A DNA stretch of 64,000 bases from Streptomyces rishiriensis (GCF_030815485.1 NZ_JAUSWV010000002.1:1240001-1304000), one strand, 5' to 3'. Shown: positions 40,951-51,045, counted from the stretch's first letter. The notes: a model not told the origin generated them from the sequence alone. Made by a program: numbers and translations.

Positions 40951-40989
40951 GCGTTCGTGGAACGGCCGTGGGGACCGTTCCACGAACGC
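40951..40989. terminator. Bidirectional hairpin terminator
   Basis: A 15-bp stem (40951-40965 with 40975-40989) and a 9-nt loop lie between the permease and the convergent monooxygenase gene. Confidence 0.8.
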
Positions 40990-40993
40990 GGGG

Positions 40994-42127
40994 TCACGGG
41001 GTCCGGTCGTCCTCGGCGAAGGCCGTGATCAGGCCGTGGGGCGCGTGGTCGCCGAACATGAGCTCGTGCAGCCGGGTGCCGTCGCCGGCGGCCGCCGCAC
41101 TGCGGGGGAACATGGCCTGCTCGTACTCGGTGAGCGCCGCCTCGACGTCGTCGGGGTGTGCGGCGAGGGCCTTGCCGAGTTCGGCGCCGTCGTACATGGC
41201 CAGGTTGGCGCCCTCACCGTTCGGGACCGAGAGGTGGGCGGCGTCGCCGAGCAGGGTCACCCCCGGCACCCGGTCCCACCGGTGCCCGGTCGGCAGGGCG
41301 TGGAGCGGGCGCAGGACGGGCGCGGCGTCGGCGTCGGTGATCAGCGCGGTGAGCTCCGGGGACCAGTCGTCGAACTCCCGCGCGATCCGCGCGCGGGCTC
41401 CGGCGGCGTCGGTGAGATCGACGGAGGCGAACCAGTCCCGGGACCGGGCGAGCATCACGTAGGTGTGCAGGGTGTCGCCCTTCTCCCGGTGCGCCAGGAT
41501 TCCCCGGCCCGGGGCGAGCGCGAGCAGGGACCCGCCGCCGACCGTCTTGGCGCTGGCCGGGTGCCGGGTGTCGCCGTCGAACAGATAGGTCTCGACGACC
41601 GACATACCGGTGTACTCGGGCGAGGTGAGGGAGAGCAGCGGCCGGACCCTCGACCACGCGCCGTCCGCGCCGACCAGCAGCTTCGTGACGGCCGTGCCGC
41701 CGTCGGCGAAGCTCACCTCGTGCCGTCCCCCGCCCAGGGCGCGGACACCGGCGGCCTTGTGGCCCCAGCGGACGGTGCCGGCCGGGAGCGAGTCGAGCAG
41801 CATCCGGCGCAGCTCGGCGCGCTGTACCTCGGGGCGGCCGCCGGTACCGTCGTCGGGTTCGTCGAACAGGACGGTCCCGTCCCGGTCGAGGATCCGCAGC
41901 GCCTGGCGGCCCTCCAGGACGAGGCCGCGGAACTCGTCCAGCAGGCCCGCCGCCCGAATGGCCGGCCGGCCGGTGTCCTCGTGGATGTCGAGCATCCCGC
42001 CCTGGGCACGAGCCGTCGGTGAGACCTCGGCCTCGTAGACCGTGGCCGCTATGCCGTGAAGGTGGAGGACCCGGGCGAGAGTCAGTCCGCCGAGCCCGGC
42101 GCCGATGATCGTGACGTCAGTGGTCAT
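40994..42127 (-). CDS. FAD-dependent monooxygenase (TetX/PHBH-like)
   Basis: 377 residues. The N-terminal FAD Rossmann motif is VTIIGAGLGGLTLARVLHLHG, the ribose-binding region is around RAELRRMLLDSLP, LLVGADGAWSRVRPLL is the DG motif and VTLLGDAAHLSVPNGEGANLAMYDGAELGKAL is the GD motif. These three define class A flavoprotein hydroxylases; the sequence resembles the TetX-like group that oxidises tetracyclines and other aromatics. ATG at 42127 is the family start although the frame is open further upstream. There is no obvious substrate gene nearby; the pigment cluster has its own hydroxylase. Confidence 0.88.
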   Translation of the reverse strand: MTTDVTIIGAGLGGLTLARVLHLHGIAATVYEAEVSPTARAQGGMLDIHEDTGRPAIRAAGLLDEFRGLVLEGRQALRILDRDGTVLFDEPDDGTGGRPEVQRAELRRMLLDSLPAGTVRWGHKAAGVRALGGGRHEVSFADGGTAVTKLLVGADGAWSRVRPLLSLTSPEYTGMSVVETYLFDGDTRHPASAKTVGGGSLLALAPGRGILAHREKGDTLHTYVMLARSRDWFASVDLTDAAGARARIAREFDDWSPELTALITDADAAPVLRPLHALPTGHRWDRVPGVTLLGDAAHLSVPNGEGANLAMYDGAELGKALAAHPDDVEAALTEYEQAMFPRSAAAAGDGTRLHELMFGDHAPHGLITAFAEDDRTP

Positions 42128-42597
42128 GGTGCTTCCTTGCGTGTCGCACGGCTGCCGGACGGGCGCCCGGCAGGATCTCCCGAAAGGCTCGGGTCCCGGG
42201 CCGACAAGCCACCGACACCGCACCGACAGCCCCGACAGGTGACCGACACCGCCGCCCCGCCTCCCCGGTCGCTCCGGGTCGCCGACCCGGCCCGTGCGCG
42301 CCCCGACGAGCGCGCCGCCCGACGGACGAGTTCCGGACACATCGCTGTCTCTTCCCGTGACCGTCCCGGGACGCCGTACGCCGCCCTCCGTCCGGGTCCG
42401 ACCAGCCGCCCCGTACCGCAGTGGACCCGCCCCGGTGCGACCCTCGTGAAGACCCTCGGCCGGCACGGTTCGGCCACTGACGCGGACGCCGGCCGCAGGG
42501 CCCGCCCTTAATCCGGTTGACCCGGCCACGGGTCGACGCTGCACTTGGCGGGGCGCCACACGTCGTGGCGCCGGTGCACCGGGAGGCAGCGGCAGCG
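42128..42597. other. Intergenic region without a supported gene
   Basis: About 470 bp between divergent genes. Open frames lack ribosome sites and show no domain resemblance. It must hold the two divergent promoters, but I cannot place them. Confidence 0.5.
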
Positions 42598-43833
42598 ATG
42601 GAGATCCGTCACACGACCGACGACGAGCTCGACCTCTTCGTCGACACACTGCATGCCGCGTTCGGGCGTTTCCCGGAGACCCCGTCCGAGGACGGCGGCG
42701 GGGTGTGGTGGTCGGCGCTGGAGACGGAACGCAACCTGCTCGCCGTGACGGCGGACGGGCGCCCCGTCGGCACCGCCGGTGCGTACTCCTTCGAGCTCAC
42801 CCTGCCCGGCGGGGTCCCCGTCCCGGCCGCCGGGGTGACGGCCGTCGGCGTCCTGCCCTCGCACCGGCGCCGGGGCGTGCTCGGCGCGATGATGCGGCAT
42901 CAGCTCGCAGGGCTGCGGGACGGGGGAGAGTTCCTCTCGGTCCTGCTGGCCTCCGAGGCCCTGATCTACCGCAGGTTCGGCTACGGGCCGGCGACCTACA
43001 CCCGCCGGCTGACGGTGCCGCGCCACAGGGCCGACCTCGCGCTCCCCCGCGCCCGCGGCACGGCCGGCGCCCCGGAGAAGGGCCCGGACACCGGCACGAT
43101 CGAGTTGCTGCGGCGTGCCGAGTGCGGCGAGATCCTGGAAGAGGTCTACGACCGGTACCGCCGCGCACAGCCCGGCGCGCTGTCCCGGCCGCACCGCTGG
43201 TGGGCCCGGGGCGCGGGGCAGCCCCCGATCGCGACGACGCCGCGCTACGTCGCCGTCCACCGGGACGCGGACGGGGTACCGGACGGGTACGCCTGCTACT
43301 CCCTCGGCGAGGGCGACACCCTGACGGTCGACGAGACCGTCGCCGGCGACGACGCCGTCTTCACGGCCCTGGCCGGGTTCGTGCTCGGGCACGACCTGGT
43401 CACCCAGGTCGAGTTCAAGCACTTCCCACCCGAGCACCCGCTGCGCTGGCAGTTCGCCGACTTCCGGGCCGGCCGGGTCAGCGACGACACCGACTGGCTC
43501 TGGGTCCGGCTGCTGGACGTCCCGCGTGCGCTGACCGCGCGCGGCTGGTTCACGGACGGCGAGCTCGTCCTCGACGTCGAGGATCCGTTCCTCGGCGAGC
43601 ACGGCCGCTACCTGCTGACCGTCCGGGACGGCGTAGCCGACTGCGTCCCGACGGACCGGGAGCCCGACCTGTCCCTGGACGTGAGCGACCTGGGTTCGGT
43701 CTACCTCGGCGGCACCGCCCCGAGCACGCTCGTGCGTGCCGGGCACGTCCGGGCCCACCGGCCGGGCGCGGCCGCCCTCGCCGACGCCCTCTTCCGTGCC
43801 GAACGCCCCCCGCACTGCCTGCACTGGTTCTGA
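42598..43833 (+). CDS. Eis-type GNAT N-acetyltransferase
   Basis: 411 residues, the normal Eis length. The first GNAT domain (MEIRHTTDDELDLFVDTLHAAFGRFP) has the acetyl-CoA loop VLPSHRRRGVLGAMMRHQL with VTAVGVLPS before it. A second, degenerate GNAT domain follows (LEEVYDRYRRAQPGALSR, WWAR). It ends in the SCP2-like third domain and the conserved aromatic C-terminus CLHWF, whose carboxylate serves as catalytic base in Eis. Eis enzymes acetylate amines, including aminoglycosides, at several positions. ATG 42598 with GGGAGG upstream is chosen over an in-frame ATG at 42517. Confidence 0.88.
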   Translation: MEIRHTTDDELDLFVDTLHAAFGRFPETPSEDGGGVWWSALETERNLLAVTADGRPVGTAGAYSFELTLPGGVPVPAAGVTAVGVLPSHRRRGVLGAMMRHQLAGLRDGGEFLSVLLASEALIYRRFGYGPATYTRRLTVPRHRADLALPRARGTAGAPEKGPDTGTIELLRRAECGEILEEVYDRYRRAQPGALSRPHRWWARGAGQPPIATTPRYVAVHRDADGVPDGYACYSLGEGDTLTVDETVAGDDAVFTALAGFVLGHDLVTQVEFKHFPPEHPLRWQFADFRAGRVSDDTDWLWVRLLDVPRALTARGWFTDGELVLDVEDPFLGEHGRYLLTVRDGVADCVPTDREPDLSLDVSDLGSVYLGGTAPSTLVRAGHVRAHRPGAAALADALFRAERPPHCLHWF

Positions 43834-43989
43834 CCACGCGCCGGCCGAACCTGATCACGTCTCGTCGAAGCACGCGCGCGACGCCTTAGGTGAATGTTGC
43901 ACTACTTTGAACGCAGGGGCGTCGACGCGTCGTAGTGAGGGGTATCCGGCGCGTCATGCGCGAGGCGCTCCAGAGGCGATAGGTCGATC

Positions 43990-46266
43990 GTGCCGAAGAA
44001 CTCACCCGCGGCCGAGGGACGAAGAAAGCCCCTCACCCGCAACTGGCCCGTGGCCCGACGGCTCCGGGCCGTCCTGCTGATCCCCGTGCTCGTCGCCCTC
44101 GTGCTCGGGGGCCTGCGGGCGAAACGTTCGGTCGACATCTGGCAGGCCGCCGACGACGCGGTCCGCGTGGCGGAACTGATCCGAGCGGCGAGCACATACG
44201 CGAGCGACGCGATCGACGAGCGCGATCTGTCGGTCATCCCCCTGCTGACGGGTGCCAGGACGTCCGACACGGTCGTACAGGCCCGCAGGACCACCGACGC
44301 GGACGCGCGGGCGTTCGACGCGGCGGTCGCCCGGATGCCGAGGACCGGCGGACTCGTCCGGCGCGTGCAGCTGGTCCGCGCCGGCGAGGCACAGCTCGCC
44401 GCGGTGCGGGCCGACGCCTTCACCTCCCGGATGTCCGGGGTGCGGACCGAGGAGAGCTACCACACCGTCCAGCACCCGTTGATGGAGATCTCGAACGAAC
44501 TGGGCTTCGGCAGCAGCAGCCAGGCGAGCATCGGCCGGACGCTCTACGCCGTGTCGCTGACCCAGGCGGCCGAGTCCCTGATCCGGTCCATCGGCACGCA
44601 TCTGCTGGTGGAGGACCGCGAGCGGCTCGCCCCCGGTGAACTCGCTTCGCAGCTCGCCTCGTTCCGCTCGTACGCCTACCTCGAACAGGTGGGGCTCCAG
44701 GAGTACGTGGGCGCCGGCACCACCGAGGACGTGACAAAGCTCCAGCAGGCGCTGGCCGCCGCCGGGGAGCGGGGCAGGCAGCGGACCGCCGAGGCGGCCG
44801 CACAGGCCGCGGCGGCGGGCCGGACGTTCGTCACCCCGCCCGGCATCGACGTGATGATCGCCGAGATCGCCAGCGGCAAGCCGGCCGAGGAACTGGCCGC
44901 GCGGGGCATCACGCCCGAGTCGTTCTTCGCCGCGGCCACGCTGGGTTTCGACGCCTACCGGGGCATCCAGGTGAACCTCACCGACGCCGCGCTCGCGAGC
45001 GCCCACGACATCGCCGACGACGCGCGCCGGGACGCCGTCACCAACGCGGCGCTCGTGCTGGCCTCGGTGCTCGTGGCCTTTCTGCTCGCGTCCTGGGTGG
45101 CCCGCACGATGAGCACCGGCATGCGCCGTCTCAGCGCCTTCGCCATGGAGATCGCCGGCCGGCGGCTGCCCGCCCTCATCGACCAGATGTCCGGACCCGA
45201 CGCCGGCGAAGCGGACACCCGGGTCGTCCCGATCCCGATCCACACCACCGACGAGATCGGCGAAGTCGCCCGGGCCTTCGACCTGGTCCATCGTGAGGCC
45301 GTCCGGCTCGCCGCCGAGCAGGCCCGGCTGCGGGGCAACATCAACGCCGTCTTCACCAACCTCTCGCACCGGGGACAGTCCCTGATCGAACGTCAACTGG
45401 CGCTCATCACCAGCCTGGAGGACCTCGAGACCGACCCGGAGCAACTGGAGAACCTCTTCCGGCTGGACCATCTCGCCACCCGGGTCCGCCGCAACGGCGA
45501 GAACCTCCTGGTGCTCGGCGGCGAGCGGCCCGCCCAGCAGTGGGACCGGCCGCTGCCGCTGGTGGACGTCGTCCGCGCGGCCTGCTCGGAGGTGGAGCAG
45601 TACGAACGCATCCGGCTCTCCGGACTGCCGGAGGCCCAGATCGACGGCCGGACCGTGCCCGACCTCGTCCATCTGCTCGCCGAACTGCTGGAGAACGCCA
45701 CGGTGTTCTCCTCCCCGCAATCGGAGGTGCGGGTGACCGGGGTGCGCCTCCCCGACGGCCGGATCACGGTCGAGATCCACGACGAGGGCATCGGGTTGGC
45801 GGCGGACGACTTCGCGGTGATCAACCGCAAGTTGGCCGACCCGCCGACCGTCGACGTCGGCGTGTCCCGGCAGATGGGGTTGTTCGTGGTCGGCAGGCTC
45901 GCCGAACGGCACGGCATCCGCGTCCGGTTGCGTCCCTCCGGCGAGAAGTCCGGCACGGCGTCCCTCGTGATGCTGCCCGACACGGTCACCCAGCCCCTGC
46001 CGGGCGTCCTGCCCGACTCCGACACCCTGACGTTGGCCCTGCTCGAGAACGTCCCGCGGCCCTCGCTCGCGGGCGCCGCGATCTCTTCCGGCGGCCAGGA
46101 CCGCGGTGACGCCTTCACGGACTACGAGTCGTGGCAGGACGAGCCGGCCGGGACGCGGCCCGCCGACGAGCCGCCCTCCGACCGACCGCCGACGAAGGCC
46201 GGCGCCCGACCGCGGCGGCTCTCCCGGCGCGCGCCGCGGAGCGGCCGCCGTCCGCGCACCGACTGA
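43990..46266 (+). CDS. Sensor histidine kinase with nitrate/nitrite-sensing (NIT) domain, CvnA-like
   Basis: 758 residues from GTG. A membrane segment (LLIPVLVALVLGG) precedes a large extracytoplasmic four-helix NIT domain (about 50-345), a second membrane segment (ALVLASVLVAFLLAS), HAMP-like sequence and the dimerisation region INAVFTNLSHRGQSLIERQLALI. The HATPase domain has LLAELLENATVFSS (N box), EIHDEGIGLAADD (G1) and a G2-like GEKSGTASLVML. The C-terminus is a disordered Arg/Pro tail. These kinases normally head conservons (cvnA-B-C-D with a roadblock protein and a small GTPase), but none of those partners follows, so it is an orphan. Confidence 0.88.
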   Translation: MPKNSPAAEGRRKPLTRNWPVARRLRAVLLIPVLVALVLGGLRAKRSVDIWQAADDAVRVAELIRAASTYASDAIDERDLSVIPLLTGARTSDTVVQARRTTDADARAFDAAVARMPRTGGLVRRVQLVRAGEAQLAAVRADAFTSRMSGVRTEESYHTVQHPLMEISNELGFGSSSQASIGRTLYAVSLTQAAESLIRSIGTHLLVEDRERLAPGELASQLASFRSYAYLEQVGLQEYVGAGTTEDVTKLQQALAAAGERGRQRTAEAAAQAAAAGRTFVTPPGIDVMIAEIASGKPAEELAARGITPESFFAAATLGFDAYRGIQVNLTDAALASAHDIADDARRDAVTNAALVLASVLVAFLLASWVARTMSTGMRRLSAFAMEIAGRRLPALIDQMSGPDAGEADTRVVPIPIHTTDEIGEVARAFDLVHREAVRLAAEQARLRGNINAVFTNLSHRGQSLIERQLALITSLEDLETDPEQLENLFRLDHLATRVRRNGENLLVLGGERPAQQWDRPLPLVDVVRAACSEVEQYERIRLSGLPEAQIDGRTVPDLVHLLAELLENATVFSSPQSEVRVTGVRLPDGRITVEIHDEGIGLAADDFAVINRKLADPPTVDVGVSRQMGLFVVGRLAERHGIRVRLRPSGEKSGTASLVMLPDTVTQPLPGVLPDSDTLTLALLENVPRPSLAGAAISSGGQDRGDAFTDYESWQDEPAGTRPADEPPSDRPPTKAGARPRRLSRRAPRSGRRPRTD

Positions 46267-46299
46267 CGCCCCACCACCGAGGCGGCCGCGGGCATGCGC

Positions 46300-46334
46300 G
46301 TGCGGCGTGCGGCGTGCGGCGTGCGGCGTGCGGC
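46300..46334. repeat. Heptamer tandem repeat GTGCGGC x5
   Basis: Five exact, adjoining 7-bp units lie between the kinase stop and the beta-helix gene. Seven is not a multiple of three and the array is noncoding in my gene model. It is prone to slippage and could change promoter spacing for the downstream gene. Confidence 0.85.
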
Positions 46335-46401
46335 CGACGGGACACGCCGCTGGATGGCCGATCGCACCGCTTTCGAGCCATCGGGTCATAACGTGCACAA
46401 T

Positions 46402-47502
46402 ATGAAGAAATGCCATATCGCATACTTGGCGTGCACGGCGGCACTGATCGGAGCGGGGCTCGGTGCCGCTCCGCCGGTCGCCGCCCACACAGTCCATGTG
46501 GTCCACCCAGGGGAATCGATCCAGAAGGCGGTGGACGCCTCGCAGCCGGGCGACACCGTTCTGCTGACCCACGGCATCTACCACGAGAGCGTCGACGTGA
46601 GCACGCCCGGGCTCACCCTGCGCGGCGTGGGCCGCGGCACGGTGCTCCAGCCGGAGACGGCCGCGAGCACCGGCAGCACCGCCCCGAGCACCGCATCGGG
46701 CGCCACGAAGGCCGCGAACAGCTGTGCCGCGGCCGGCAACGGCATCTGCGTCGTGGGCACGAAGGACCACAACGTCGACGGCGTCACGGTCGCCTCCCTC
46801 ACGGTGAGCGGCTTCGCCAAGACCGGCGTCTACGCCACGGAGGCCGACGGGCTGACCGTGCGACACGTCACCGCGGTGAAGAACGGCGTGTGGGGCATCG
46901 CCACGGAGCACTCGGTCCACGGCGTGTTCCGCGGCAACTCCGCCCGGGACAACGGCGACGCGGGTCTGTTCCTCGCCAACACCATCAAGGAGGAGCAGGG
47001 CGCCACGGACACCGAGGGAACCGTGGTCGAGCACAACCGGCTGGAGGGCAACCGGATCGGCGTCACCGTCCGCCGCCTGCGCAACCTGACCGTCGCGGAC
47101 AACCACCTCACGGGCAACTGCGCGGGCGTGTTCGTTGTCGGCGACGAGAACAAGCCGAAGGCCGGCTTCGTGACGGTGCGCGACAACCGCATCGAGCGCA
47201 ACAACAAGTCCTGCCCGAAGACCGCCCGGCTGGACGCCCTCCAGGGCTCGGGCATCGTCCTCACCGGCGCCGAGGACAGCCTGGTCACCCACAACGTGAT
47301 CAAGGACAACGTCGGCAAGTCCCCGCTGTCCGGCGGCATCGTGCTGTTCAAGAGTTTCGTGGGCACGACCAGCGACCGGAACCGGATCAGCGACAACCTG
47401 CTGCGCGGCAACTCGCCGGACCTCGTCAACACGGACACCGGCAAGGGCAACACCTTCGAAGGCAACTCCTGCCGCTCGTCGAAGCCCGCCGGTCTGTGCT
47501 GA
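46402..47502 (+). CDS. Secreted right-handed parallel beta-helix protein (NosD-like)
   Basis: 366 residues. Signal MKKCHIAYLACTAALIGAGLG with AAPPVAA at the cleavage region near residue 28. The mature start VHPGESIQKAVDASQPGDTVLLTHGIYHESV is the classic pectate-lyase-like opening. Rungs follow: NVDGVTVASLTVSGFAKTGVY, VRHVTAVKNGVWGIAT, NRLEGNRIGVTV, DNHLTGNCAGVF, NVIKDNVGKSPLSGGIV. Two cysteine pairs may be disulfides. Family members bind or cleave polysaccharides; catalytic residues cannot be assigned. Upstream frame-open codons run through the heptamer array and are not used. The methyltransferase gene follows after 35 bp, so the two are probably cotranscribed. Confidence 0.82.
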   Translation: MKKCHIAYLACTAALIGAGLGAAPPVAAHTVHVVHPGESIQKAVDASQPGDTVLLTHGIYHESVDVSTPGLTLRGVGRGTVLQPETAASTGSTAPSTASGATKAANSCAAAGNGICVVGTKDHNVDGVTVASLTVSGFAKTGVYATEADGLTVRHVTAVKNGVWGIATEHSVHGVFRGNSARDNGDAGLFLANTIKEEQGATDTEGTVVEHNRLEGNRIGVTVRRLRNLTVADNHLTGNCAGVFVVGDENKPKAGFVTVRDNRIERNNKSCPKTARLDALQGSGIVLTGAEDSLVTHNVIKDNVGKSPLSGGIVLFKSFVGTTSDRNRISDNLLRGNSPDLVNTDTGKGNTFEGNSCRSSKPAGLC

Positions 47503-47537
47503 CCCCCACGAACTCCCAGAAGGAAGGAAGGCGGCAC

Positions 47538-48566
47538 ATGACGACCGCTCAGTCTGCCCCTCCACCGTCGATGCGGCTGCGGGAACTCGCCTTCGGGGCG
47601 GCCTGTGCCGCCGCCCTCCGCGCGGCCGCCCGGCTGGGCGTCGCCGACGCCCTCGGCGACAGCCCCACGGCCGTGGAGGACCTCGCGGCCGCGGTGAAGA
47701 CCGAACCCCGCCCGCTGCGACGGCTCCTGCGGGCCCTGTCCTGCTACGGCGTCTTCGCCGAGGGGCCGGACGGCTCGTTCGCGCACACCGACGTCTCCCG
47801 GCTGCTGCGCGAGGACGACCCCAACAGCCTGCGCGCCATCACGCTGTGGTGCACCGAGCCGTGGACCTGGGACGCCTGGCCGATGCTCGACGAGGCGGTG
47901 CGCACCGGCCGCAACGTGGTGGAGGACCTGTACGGCAAGGAGTTCTTCCCCTACCTCAACGAGGACGCCCCGGAGTCGGCCGACGTCTTCAACCGCGCCA
48001 TGACGACCTCCAGCGTGCAGTCGGCGCGGGACGTCGCGCAGTTCCTCGACCTGACGGGGAGTTCGTCCGTCGCCGACATCGGCGGCGGCCAGGGGCACGT
48101 GGTGGCGAGCCTGCTGGACAAGTACCCCTCGATGCAGGGGTCGCTGCTCGACCTCCCCCGGGTGGTGGAGAACGCGGTGCCGCGCCTGCTCGCGGGCGGC
48201 GACCTCGCGGACCGTGCGCGCGTGGTGCCCGGCGACGTCCGTACGGCCGTCCCGGTGAAGGCCGACGTCTACGTCATCAAGAACATCCTGGAGTGGGACG
48301 ACGAGAGCACGGCCCGCACGCTGCGCAACGTCCGTGAGGCGGGCGGCCCCGGGACCCGGGTCGTGGTCATCGAGAACCTCGTCGACGACTCGCCCTCGAT
48401 GCGGTTCAGCACCGCCATGGACCTGCTGCTGCTCCTCAACGTCGGCGGGGCGAAGCACACCACTCAGAGCATGGTGGACCGGCTGACCGAGGCGGGCCTC
48501 GTCATCGACGACATCAGCCCGGTCAACCCCTACCTCCACGCGTTCGACTGCCACGTCCCCGCGTGA
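47538..48566 (+). CDS. SAM-dependent O-methyltransferase (aromatic polyketide type)
   Basis: 342 residues with an N-terminal winged-helix dimerisation domain (MRLRELAFGAACAAALRAAARLGVADAL, VKTEPRPLRRLLRALSCYGVF) and a Rossmann methyltransferase domain with SSSVADIGGGQGHVVASLL (motif I, about residue 178) and VIKNILEWDDE. This is the class that methylates hydroxyls of aromatic polyketides. The ATG follows AAGGAAGGAAGG. It converges on the spore-pigment cluster over a 19-bp hairpin and may tailor that pigment, though cotranscription with the beta-helix gene is also possible. A methyltransferase is not part of the classical eight-gene whiE set. Confidence 0.86.
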   Translation: MTTAQSAPPPSMRLRELAFGAACAAALRAAARLGVADALGDSPTAVEDLAAAVKTEPRPLRRLLRALSCYGVFAEGPDGSFAHTDVSRLLREDDPNSLRAITLWCTEPWTWDAWPMLDEAVRTGRNVVEDLYGKEFFPYLNEDAPESADVFNRAMTTSSVQSARDVAQFLDLTGSSSVADIGGGQGHVVASLLDKYPSMQGSLLDLPRVVENAVPRLLAGGDLADRARVVPGDVRTAVPVKADVYVIKNILEWDDESTARTLRNVREAGGPGTRVVVIENLVDDSPSMRFSTAMDLLLLLNVGGAKHTTQSMVDRLTEAGLVIDDISPVNPYLHAFDCHVPA

Positions 48567-48612
48567 TCCGACGCGTGACCCGGATCCCCGGATCCGCGTA
48601 GCCCGCGCAGAC

Positions 48613-48656
48613 CACCGGTCGCCGGGCCCGCAGCGTCGCGGGCCCGGCGACCGGTG
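48613..48656. terminator. Perfect 19-bp bidirectional terminator hairpin
   Basis: Positions 48613-48631 pair exactly with 48638-48656 around a 6-nt loop, between the stops of the methyltransferase and the pigment cyclase. Confidence 0.85.
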
Positions 48657-48670
48657 ATGGTCGGCGGAGG

Positions 48671-49003
48671 TCAGCCGGCCGGCTCACGCTCCCAGAGGTA
48701 GAAGCGCTGCGCCATGGCGTCCTTCGGGGAACGCCAGGTCTCGGGGTCGTACGCGCTGACGTACGCCGCCAGCCGCTCGCTGACGTCCCGGAACTCCGGA
48801 TGTCCGGTGATCTTGGCGATGGCGGGTCCGGGCTCGCGCTCGGACTCGATCAGGTGCATGTACACGTCGCCGAACTGGAACAGGCTGCGCCGGTTCACGC
48901 CGACGAGCCGCGGCAGTTCTCCCCGGTCCGACTCCTCGAACACCTTGGCGATGTCGGGCGCCGATCCCGGGGCCATCCGGGCGACGATCAGGGCTTGGTG
49001 CAT
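48671..49003 (-). CDS. whiE-ORFVII: TcmI-family polyketide cyclase (spore pigment)
   Basis: 110 residues, the standard TcmI length. MHQALIVARMAPGSAPDIAKVFEESDRGELPRLVGV is the family start, followed by FQFGDVYMHLIE and TGHPEFRDVSERLAAYVSAYDPETWRSPKDAMA. This ferredoxin-like dimeric cyclase closes later rings of the poly-beta-ketone. It is the last gene of the minus-strand pigment operon, 20 bp after the aromatase/cyclase gene, in the position of whiE ORFVII. Confidence 0.92.
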   Translation of the reverse strand: MHQALIVARMAPGSAPDIAKVFEESDRGELPRLVGVNRRSLFQFGDVYMHLIESEREPGPAIAKITGHPEFRDVSERLAAYVSAYDPETWRSPKDAMAQRFYLWEREPAG

Positions 49004-49023
49004 GGTGCTGCTCTCCGTCCGGC

Positions 49024-49759
<736 letters not shown>

Positions 49760-49794
49760 GCCATTCCCTTCCTCTACTGCTCCGCGGCGCCTCG

Positions 49795-51045
49795 CTACGA
49801 GGCGTCGGTGGCGCCGTGCCGCAGCACCAGCGCCGAGTTCGACCCCATGAGTCCCCGGCTCAGCACCAGAGCCGTGCGTACCTCGGCGGTACGGGCCCGG
49901 CCGGTCACCAGATCGAGGTCGTGGCAGATGTCGAAGACGTTGGGGGTGGGTGGGATCAGGCCGTGCTCCATCGCGAGCACCGCCGCCGCGACGTCCATCA
50001 GGGGCGCCGCGCAGTAGCCCCGGCCGATCCCGGTCTTGGGAGCCGTGACGGGCACGCGGGCGCCGTGTGCCCCGAGGGCGTCGGCGATCGCCAGTGCCTC
50101 GGCGCGGTCGGCCTCCGGTACGCCGAGGGCGTCGGCGAAGACCACGTCGATCTCCTCGGGAGCGCAGTCGGCCTCCTCCAGGGCCTGCCGGACGGCCTGG
50201 GCGAGCCCTTCCCGGGAGTCCTCCCAGCGGGAGGCGCCGGTGAAGGTCGCCGCGTGCCCGGCCAGGTAGGCCTGCACCCGCGCGCCCCGTTCCCGGGCCG
50301 TGGCCTCCGCCTCCACCACGAGCATGGCACCGCCCTCGGCGGGCACGAACCCGCAGGCCGCGGAGGTGAACGGGCGGTAGGCGCGGGTCGGGTCGTCGAC
50401 CGTGCTGAGTTCCTCGTAGCCAAGCTGGCAGACCATCGAGTAGGGCGCGATCGGCGCCTCGGTCGCCCCGGCCACGATCACATCGGTGCCGCGGCGCACG
50501 GCACGCGCCGCGTGGGCGAGGGCGTCCAGGCCGCCGGCCTCGTCGGCGGCGACGACCGAGCAGGGGCCCTTGAAGCCGCGGCGGATGGAGATCTGGCCGG
50601 TGCTGGCGGCGTAGAACCAGGCGATGGACTGGTACGGGCCGACGAAGCGACTGCCCTTGCCCCACAGCTGCTGGAGCTCCCGCTGCCCGAACTCGCCGCC
50701 GCCGGAGCCGGCCGCGGTGACCACGCCCACGGAGAAGGGGGCGGCGTCGGTCTCCGGCCGGCCGAGCTGGGCGTCGTCCAGCGCGAAGTCGGCCGCGGCC
50801 ATCGCGAAGTGCGTGAACCGGTCGGTCTGGACCAGGAAGCGCTCCTCGATCGCGGCCGACGGGTCGAAGTCGCGGACCTGGCCCGCCACCCGCAGCGGCA
50901 GATCCTCACAGCCTTCGCGGGTCACCCGGTCCAGGACGCTGATGCCCTCCCGGGTGGACTTCCAGAAGGTCTCGGTACTGGCTCCGTTGGGCGCGATCAC
51001 GCCGATTCCCGTGACGGCCGCGCGCCGTGGAAGGGGTTCGCTCAT
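49795..51045 (-). CDS. whiE-ORFIV: Chain-length factor (KS-beta) of type II PKS (spore pigment)
   Basis: 416 residues, thiolase fold, homologous to the KS-alpha next to it ([15 protein letters not shown] at the start, [31 protein letters not shown] near the end). As expected for KS-beta the catalytic Cys is missing. Unusually the position holds Glu: the segment reads [13 protein letters not shown] where most chain-length factors have Gln (DQAGG or EQAGG). The ATG overlaps the KS-alpha stop as ATGA (51042-51045), giving equal production of the two subunits of the heterodimer. Confidence 0.93.
   Translation of the reverse strand: MSEPLPRRAAVTGIGVIAPNGASTETFWKSTREGISVLDRVTREGCEDLPLRVAGQVRDFDPSAAIEERFLVQTDRFTHFAMAAADFALDDAQLGRPETDAAPFSVGVVTAAGSGGGEFGQRELQQLWGKGSRFVGPYQSIAWFYAASTGQISIRRGFKGPCSVVAADEAGGLDALAHAARAVRRGTDVIVAGATEAPIAPYSMVCQLGYEELSTVDDPTRAYRPFTSAACGFVPAEGGAMLVVEAEATARERGARVQAYLAGHAATFTGASRWEDSREGLAQAVRQALEEADCAPEEIDVVFADALGVPEADRAEALAIADALGAHGARVPVTAPKTGIGRGYCAAPLMDVAAAVLAMEHGLIPPTPNVFDICHDLDLVTGRARTAEVRTALVLSRGLMGSNSALVLRHGATDAS

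Noticed and set aside
44002-47565. A very long antisense open frame (over 1,100 codons) opposite the histidine kinase and beta-helix genes
   Set aside because: High-GC DNA leaves long antisense frames open. Composition is Arg/Gly/Val/His-rich, there are no domains, and the sense strand carries clear families.
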